Assembly: GCA_009785045.1 (NCBI GenBank)
Contig: WQXC01000031.1
Span: forward strand, 1-15,276
DNA: 15,276 bases
Source: Treponema sp.
GTDB lineage: Bacteria > Spirochaetota > Spirochaetia > Treponematales > Breznakiellaceae
Direction of reading: 5' to 3'
The position numbers and the translations under genes are program-made. Below, in pieces: positions 14,101-15,276 of the stretch (its first letter is position 1; each line of letters opens with the position of its first letter). A model generated the notes under the pieces. It was not told the DNA's origin and did no database searches. It worked only from the letters and a program-made list of their open reading frames with translations.

Positions 14101-15276
14101 TTATCTTACAAAGTAAGATATAAAGATACCTGCGACAATTGCAGAACCAATAGTACTTGAAACAATCGGACCCATAGCATGCATTAAAAGGTGATTCTCC
14201 GGATTGTATTGCTGTCCCATTCTCTGTGAAATGCGCGCTGCCATTGGCATAGCCGAAACGCCGGAGTTGCCAATAAGTGGATTAACCTTTCCGCCTGTAA
14301 CAAGGCAAAGTAATTTAGCAACCAGTATACCGCCGACAGTTCCAAACGCGAAAGCTATAAGTCCGCATGCAATAATTACAAGTGTCTGCGGCTGAAGGAA
14401 AGTTGCTGCCTGCGCAGAAGATCCAATGCTTAATGCAACAAGGAATGTTAAGATACTTAAAAGGTCATTTTGGAATGCGCGAACATAGCGATCTGCAACT
14501 CCGCTCTCCCTTATTAAGTTACCAAGCATAAGCATCGAAATTAACGCTCCCGCTGCCGGAACAAATAATAAAGTTAAAATTGTACATACAATCGGGAAAA
14601 TAACTTTCTGTTTTTGTGTAACTCTTTTGGGTTCCGGCATTACAATTACGCGTTCTTTTTTTGTGGTTGAAAGTTTCATAATTGGCGGCTGAATAAACGG
14701 AACTAGCGCCATGTAGGAGAATGCCGCAATCGCAATTGGCGGCAGCAAATGCGGCGCAAGCCTTGTCGCTGCGTAAATCGCTGTAGGACCGTCTGAACTG
14801 CCGATAATACCTATTGCAGCTGCTTCCATCTCTGTAAAACCTGTAAATCCGGGGATAAATTTTACAACGTACAGGGAAATAAAGAATGCAACAAAGATAC
14901 CAAGCTGTCCGCCTATGCCAATAAATGCGCTTTTTGGATTGGAAATAAGAGGTCCAAAATCTGTCATTGTACCAAGGCAAAGGAAAACCAACGGCGGATA
15001 AATAACCATGCGAATTCCGCTGTAAAGGAAATTCATAAGTCCAGGAACCCATGTACCCGGCATATCAGGACGAACAACGCCCGATAAAACACCTTCAAAA
15101 TTATTTTGATTAAAATGATATGCATGAAGACCTACACTGGGAAGATTTGCAATTAAAATACCAAAAGCCAGCGGAAGCAGCAAAAGCGGTTCATATTTTT
15201 TTACTATCGAAAGATACATAAAAAATAAGCTGACTAAAATCATTATTGCCTGATTCAATTCTAAATTAAGTATCCC
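14101..15276 (-). CDS. oadB: Oxaloacetate decarboxylase-type Na+ pump, beta subunit (5' end beyond window)
   Basis: Inner-membrane subunit that couples decarboxylation of biotin-bound carboxyl groups to sodium export in oxaloacetate, methylmalonyl-CoA or glutaconyl-CoA decarboxylases. At least 391 residues with about nine membrane segments. Counting from the TTG at 15258, the Na+/H+ site residues known from Klebsiella OadB are all present: Asp156 in GSSDGPTAI (Asp203 there), Tyr182 (Tyr229), and Asn326, Gly330, Ser335 and Arg342 in KVNPLIGNSGVSAMPMAAR (Asn373, Gly377, Ser382, Arg389). The frame is open to the window edge (codons reading GILNLE before the TTG), and family members have residues in front of this point, so the true start is probably outside. 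The C-terminus is complete (ISYFVR). Which decarboxylase it serves cannot be told without the neighbouring alpha and gamma genes. An intrinsic terminator follows. Confidence 0.95.
   Translation of the reverse strand, partial: GILNLELNQAIMILVSLFFMYLSIVKKYEPLLLLPLAFGILIANLPSVGLHAYHFNQNNFEGVLSGVVRPDMPGTWVPGLMNFLYSGIRMVIYPPLVFLCLGTMTDFGPLISNPKSAFIGIGGQLGIFVAFFISLYVVKFIPGFTGFTEMEAAAIGIIGSSDGPTAIYAATRLAPHLLPPIAIAAFSYMALVPFIQPPIMKLSTTKKERVIVMPEPKRVTQKQKVIFPIVCTILTLLFVPAAGALISMLMLGNLIRESGVADRYVRAFQNDLLSILTFLVALSIGSSAQAATFLQPQTLVIIACGLIAFAFGTVGGILVAKLLCLVTGGKVNPLIGNSGVSAMPMAARISQRMGQQYNPENHLLMHAMGPIVSSTIGSAIVAGIFISYFVR

Noticed and set aside
14519..15052. 177-codon open frame on the minus strand overlapping oadB in another frame
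   Set aside because: The product is rich in Tyr/Arg/Cys/Ser without domain pattern, as expected of a frame-shifted read of a membrane-protein gene.
1..15276. Mobile elements, CRISPR arrays, phage genes or a defence island
   Set aside because: No transposase, integrase, regularly spaced repeats or terminal inverted repeats were found. All genes are intact and resemble chromosomal housekeeping or envelope genes.

Overview
The window is an A+T-rich piece of chromosome from a diderm bacterium, most likely a Treponema-like spirochaete. Evidence for this: an adjacent TIGR03546/TIGR03545 gene pair, known only from bacteria with outer membranes; secreted proteins with Sec signal peptides, a lipoprotein and a likely outer-membrane beta-barrel; an EF-G that resembles the spirochaete EF-G2 type; and a mix of strong Shine-Dalgarno genes with genes that have none. 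The genus is inferred from sequence memory, not from a search. I see no insertion sequence, prophage, CRISPR array or other sign of a transferred island. This is ordinary chromosomal DNA with several poorly understood envelope genes.

Layout, left to right. (1) 1-426, minus: 5'-terminal part of signal peptidase I (lepB), cut by the window edge. (2) 546-2957, plus: a two-gene unit, a small DUF2062-like membrane protein (TIGR03546) and a membrane-anchored protein with an AsmA-like N-terminus (TIGR03545). (3) 3040-5228, plus: a secreted trypsin-like protease whose last ~147 residues look like an eight-stranded outer-membrane barrel, followed by a small lipoprotein; a good promoter precedes the pair. 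(4) 5234-8656, minus: full-length Mfd, the transcription-repair coupling factor, converging on the lipoprotein gene with a hairpin at the junction. (5) 8727-10658, plus: a secreted protein of unknown function, a degenerate flavodoxin-like protein and adenine phosphoribosyltransferase (apt), followed by tRNA-Glu(CUC) with its own promoter. (6) 10778-11953, minus: an unusual two-domain nucleoside-diphosphate-kinase-like protein. (7) 12026-14059, plus: an EF-G paralogue that lacks the domain IV tip features of a translocase. (8) 14101-15276, minus: OadB, the Na+-pumping decarboxylase beta subunit, 5' end beyond the window, with an intrinsic terminator lying inside the end of the EF-G gene.

How the genes fit together. 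The left half is mostly about the cell envelope: protein export (LepB), a possible inner-to-outer membrane bridging module (TIGR03546/45), and an outer-membrane-tethered protease with a lipoprotein neighbour. The right half is housekeeping: repair, purine salvage (apt), nucleotide kinase-like, translation (tRNA-Glu, EF-G) and sodium energetics (OadB). The most interesting points are the protease-barrel fusion, the AsmA-like TIGR03545/46 pair, the NDK protein with a degenerate first domain and inserted second domain, the EF-G variant, and regulatory signals shared between opposing genes. No wholly new multi-gene system is demonstrable from the sequence alone.
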